Shown here piece after piece: positions 61,810 to 64,000 of a DNA stretch of 64,000 nt. Position 1 is the stretch's first letter. Each line of letters opens with the position of its first letter. The notes beneath the pieces are model-generated. The model was not told the origin of the DNA. It searched no databases and worked only from the letters and a program-made list of their open reading frames with translations. The stretch is from contig NZ_JBJGDW010000002.1 of NCBI RefSeq assembly GCF_045062605.1, forward strand, positions 62,001-126,000. The letters run 5' to 3'. The DNA is from Deinococcus sp045062605 (GTDB taxonomy: Bacteria; Deinococcota; Deinococci; Deinococcales; Deinococcaceae). A program made the position numbers and the translations under genes.

Positions 61810-61848
61810 CTCCCTCCCTCCTCGTGGGGGAGGGCCGGGGAGGGGGGG
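61810..61848 (-). repeat. Inverted-repeat element, copy 2 (half)
   Basis: Reverse complement of the right arm of the element at 49241-49279. It lies between the ATPase and permease genes of the exporter. Confidence 0.6.
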
Positions 61849-61888
61849 CCACCCAGCACCGAACCCGCCCAACTCAGGTTCCCACCCC

Positions 61889-63580
61889 ATGACCACCCGC
61901 CCCGTCCCCACCACCCAGCCCCTGCGCCCACCCAGCCTCCTGAACCTCAAGCTGACTGCCCTGCGCCACACGCTCAGGCGGGGGCCGAAGTGGGGTTACG
62001 CCTTTGTTGCCCTGCTGGCCATATTGCTCGTCTGGGGTGAGGTCTACGGCACCTGGAGGGCGCTCAATTTCCTGGGGTCATTCGGCAGCATCGGCACCAA
62101 CGTCTTTGCGCGCGTGCTGGAAATCGGCCTGATCACCCTGTCCAGCGGCGTGACCTTCAGTGCCACCACCGCCGCCATTTCCACGCTGTATCTCAGCGAG
62201 GACCTGAATTTCCTGCTCACCCAGCCGCTCAAAACCTGGCGCGTCTTTGCCCTGAAGGTTTCCGAGACATTCCTGAACACGGCGATGGTGCCGGTGTTTC
62301 TGACCATTCCGCTGCTGCTGACGGTGGGCGTGTACTTTCGCGCGCCAGTCTGGGCCTACCCGCTGATGGTCCTGACCGCCCTGATGACTTTCGCTGCCCC
62401 AGTGGGCCTGGGCGCATTGCTGGCCGTCCTGCTGATGCGTGTGGCCCCGGTGGGCCGCGTGCGCGAGGTTGGCACCGGCCTGGGCGTGCTGATCAGCGCC
62501 GGACTGGTCTACGCCATCCGTGCCCTGCGCCCCGAGGTCCTGATCCAGAAGATGCAGGACCCGGCGCAGTTTGAAACCCTGCTCAAGAATTTCGCCAGCC
62601 CCAGCAGCCCGTTCCTGCCCCCGGTATGGGCCTCGCAGAGCATCTGGGGCGCGGCGCAGGGAAGGCTGGACTGGGGATTGCTACCCCTCCTGATCCTGAC
62701 GGTGGGCCTGCTGGCCGCCGCCACGGCCCTGGCCACCCGCGCCTATCAGGACGGCTGGGCGCGGGCGCTGGATTCCAGCACGCCCCGGCTGGACCCGACG
62801 CCGAAGCGGGCTACGCCCACCGAACGCCTGTTCGCGCGCCTCGGCCCCGGCGGCAGTCTGGCCTACAAGGACCTGCGCGTGACCCTGCGCGATCCGACGC
62901 AGTGGAGCCAGCTTCTGGTGGTGGTGGCGCTGGCGGGCGTGTATCTGGTCAGCGTGAAAGCCGTGCCGATTCCCATTCCGCAGTTCCGGGGCATCCTGGG
63001 CTACGTGCAACTGGCCTTTCAGGGATTCATCGTCTCCGGCGTGGCCGTGCGGCTGGCCTTTCCCGCCCTCAGCACCGAGGCCAAGGCATACTGGCTGCTG
63101 CGAACCGGCCCGATCAGCGCGCAGCAGATCGTGCTGAGCAAGTTTTACGGCGTGCTGCCCGTCACACTCACGCTGGGGCTGGTCATGGGCATCGCCAGCG
63201 CCCGCAGCATGGACCTGGGACCCACCCTGCTGCTCCTGAGCGTGCTGGTCAGCGTCAGCAACGCCTTTGTGATCACGGCGCTGGGTGTGGGGCTGGGCGC
63301 GGCGGCCCCCAAATTTGACGCCGACAACCCGGCAGAAATCGGCGTCAGTCCCGGCGGGCTGGCCTTCATGGGCCTGAGTCTGGCGTACTCGGTGCTGTGC
63401 CTGCTGCTGCTGGCACGTCCAGCGGCGGGCAGCGTGTTGCGCCCGGACCTCTTTCCCGGTCTGTCTGCGCTGGGAACGCCCGAGGGCGTGCTGGGTCTCA
63501 TTGGCCTGACGCTGGCAACGGTGCTGGGAACGTGGCTCAGCTTGCGGCTGGGCTGGCGACGGCTGGACGCGCTGGAATAG
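61889..63580 (+). CDS. ABC exporter permease (putative ABC exporter family)
   Basis: A 563-residue membrane protein with about a dozen hydrophobic segments (for example WGYAFVALLAILLVWGEVYG, NTAMVPVFLTIPLLLTVGVY, MGLSLAYSVLCLLLLARPAA). It follows the ATPase gene by 106 bases and belongs to the permease family of that arrangement. The cargo is unknown. ATG at 61889 is used. The LLRTGPISAQQIVLSKFYGV segment is likely the ATPase-contact loop by position. Confidence 0.85.
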   Translation: MTTRPVPTTQPLRPPSLLNLKLTALRHTLRRGPKWGYAFVALLAILLVWGEVYGTWRALNFLGSFGSIGTNVFARVLEIGLITLSSGVTFSATTAAISTLYLSEDLNFLLTQPLKTWRVFALKVSETFLNTAMVPVFLTIPLLLTVGVYFRAPVWAYPLMVLTALMTFAAPVGLGALLAVLLMRVAPVGRVREVGTGLGVLISAGLVYAIRALRPEVLIQKMQDPAQFETLLKNFASPSSPFLPPVWASQSIWGAAQGRLDWGLLPLLILTVGLLAAATALATRAYQDGWARALDSSTPRLDPTPKRATPTERLFARLGPGGSLAYKDLRVTLRDPTQWSQLLVVVALAGVYLVSVKAVPIPIPQFRGILGYVQLAFQGFIVSGVAVRLAFPALSTEAKAYWLLRTGPISAQQIVLSKFYGVLPVTLTLGLVMGIASARSMDLGPTLLLLSVLVSVSNAFVITALGVGLGAAAPKFDADNPAEIGVSPGGLAFMGLSLAYSVLCLLLLARPAAGSVLRPDLFPGLSALGTPEGVLGLIGLTLATVLGTWLSLRLGWRRLDALE

Positions 63581-63627
63581 CGTTGGGCGAAGCGCACAGC
63601 GGCGGTGGGGTGCATAATCGCGGCAAG

Positions 63628-64000
63628 ATGGCCGACGATATTGAAAGACAGCAGCGCCGGGCCGAACGCCGCGCCCAGCGCAGGAACGATCCACTGTCCA
63701 TGCTGGGCGGCACACTGATTGCGCTGTTTGCGATTGGCCTGATCTTCAGCGAGGGCAACGCGGTGGTAGGGTTCACCCTGCTGGGGCTGGTGGCCCTGCT
63801 CACGGGGCTTTACTTCGTCTCGGCGCAGGCGCAGCGGGGAATGACCACGCTGCTGACCCTGCCAGGTTTCCGGCGCACCTTCCGGCTGATCATTCCCGTG
63901 TTCGCGGTGGCGGGCATCTTCACCGAGGGCAATCCGGCACTGATGATTCTGGTGCTGGTGGTGGCCGCTCTGGCGCTGGCCGCCGCCATGCTGACGGTCC
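63628..64000 (+). CDS. Membrane protein with duplicated helix pair (3' end outside window)
   Basis: The frame is open from ATG 63628 to the window edge (124 codons). The N-terminus is basic and polar (MADDIERQQRRAERRAQRRN). Two copies of a similar segment are visible, GLIFSEGNAVVGF and GIFTEGNPALMI, each followed by a hydrophobic helix. CATAAT lies nine bases before the ATG. The protein family is not recognised. Confidence 0.7.
   Translation, partial: MADDIERQQRRAERRAQRRNDPLSMLGGTLIALFAIGLIFSEGNAVVGFTLLGLVALLTGLYFVSAQAQRGMTTLLTLPGFRRTFRLIIPVFAVAGIFTEGNPALMILVLVVAALALAAAMLTV

Overview
The window is GC-rich, densely coded chromosome from a bacterium that is most likely a Deinococcus. Supporting signs are an archaeal-type (non-discriminating) aspartyl-tRNA synthetase, several Nudix hydrolases, a PabB-PabA fusion, an ArgD/LysJ-type aminotransferase, and many start codons with a TANNNT -10 hexamer only 5-9 bases upstream, the layout of leaderless mRNAs known from this genus. 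No rRNA, tRNA, CRISPR array, prophage or intact insertion sequence was seen.

Layout. 1-8300: end of an M3 oligoendopeptidase, a P1 peptidase, two tandem Nudix hydrolases, a DUF4388-like/peroxiredoxin fusion, a GNAT protein, a CobA-HemD fusion, ribosomal protein L32 and an M29 aminopeptidase. 8500-16400: metallophosphoesterase and PyrD, an Rrf2 regulator, PabBA-PabC for folate, and a feoABC ferrous iron operon. 16486-25073: RluA pseudouridine synthase with an FMN reductase, an M48 peptidase with DUF898 membrane protein, an NDUFA9-like SDR, a MerR/B12-binding regulator, a Nudix protein with a degenerate box, and an M1 peptidase. 25181-34320: acyl-CoA dehydrogenase, membrane protein, lone amino acid ABC permease, PNPase, TetR regulator and a 5'-nucleotidase lipoprotein. 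34568-46644: MalQ, cobalamin adenosyltransferase, a MocR regulator divergent from a GNAT/PNPOx/EamA operon, a class III aminotransferase, VanW, TauE with a DUF1634-like partner, and a gluzincin peptidase. 46766-52646: a beta-oxidation pair (FadN-type enzyme and thiolase) separated by an alpha/beta hydrolase and an AT-rich Abi-alpha gene. 52719-64000: MoeA, SlyD, AspRS, ankyrin protein, U32 protein, DUF402, nucleotidyltransferase, and an ABC exporter.

The strongest new observation is upstream of the aspartyl-tRNA synthetase gene. A leaderless 14-codon leader peptide carrying alternating Asn and Asp codons is followed by mutually exclusive pause, antiterminator and terminator hairpins, which is a complete trp-type attenuator. 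It fits an enzyme that in this genus charges both tRNA-Asp and tRNA-Asn. Other points worth checking are an Abi-alpha defence-type gene cut by one in-frame TAG, a five-cysteine insertion in the class III aminotransferase, one TAGTCTA sequence that can serve as -10 box for two divergent genes, a B12-binding regulator with an altered light-sensing motif, and two families of dispersed repeats.

All calls rest on reading the sequence and recalled family knowledge; no database search was run.
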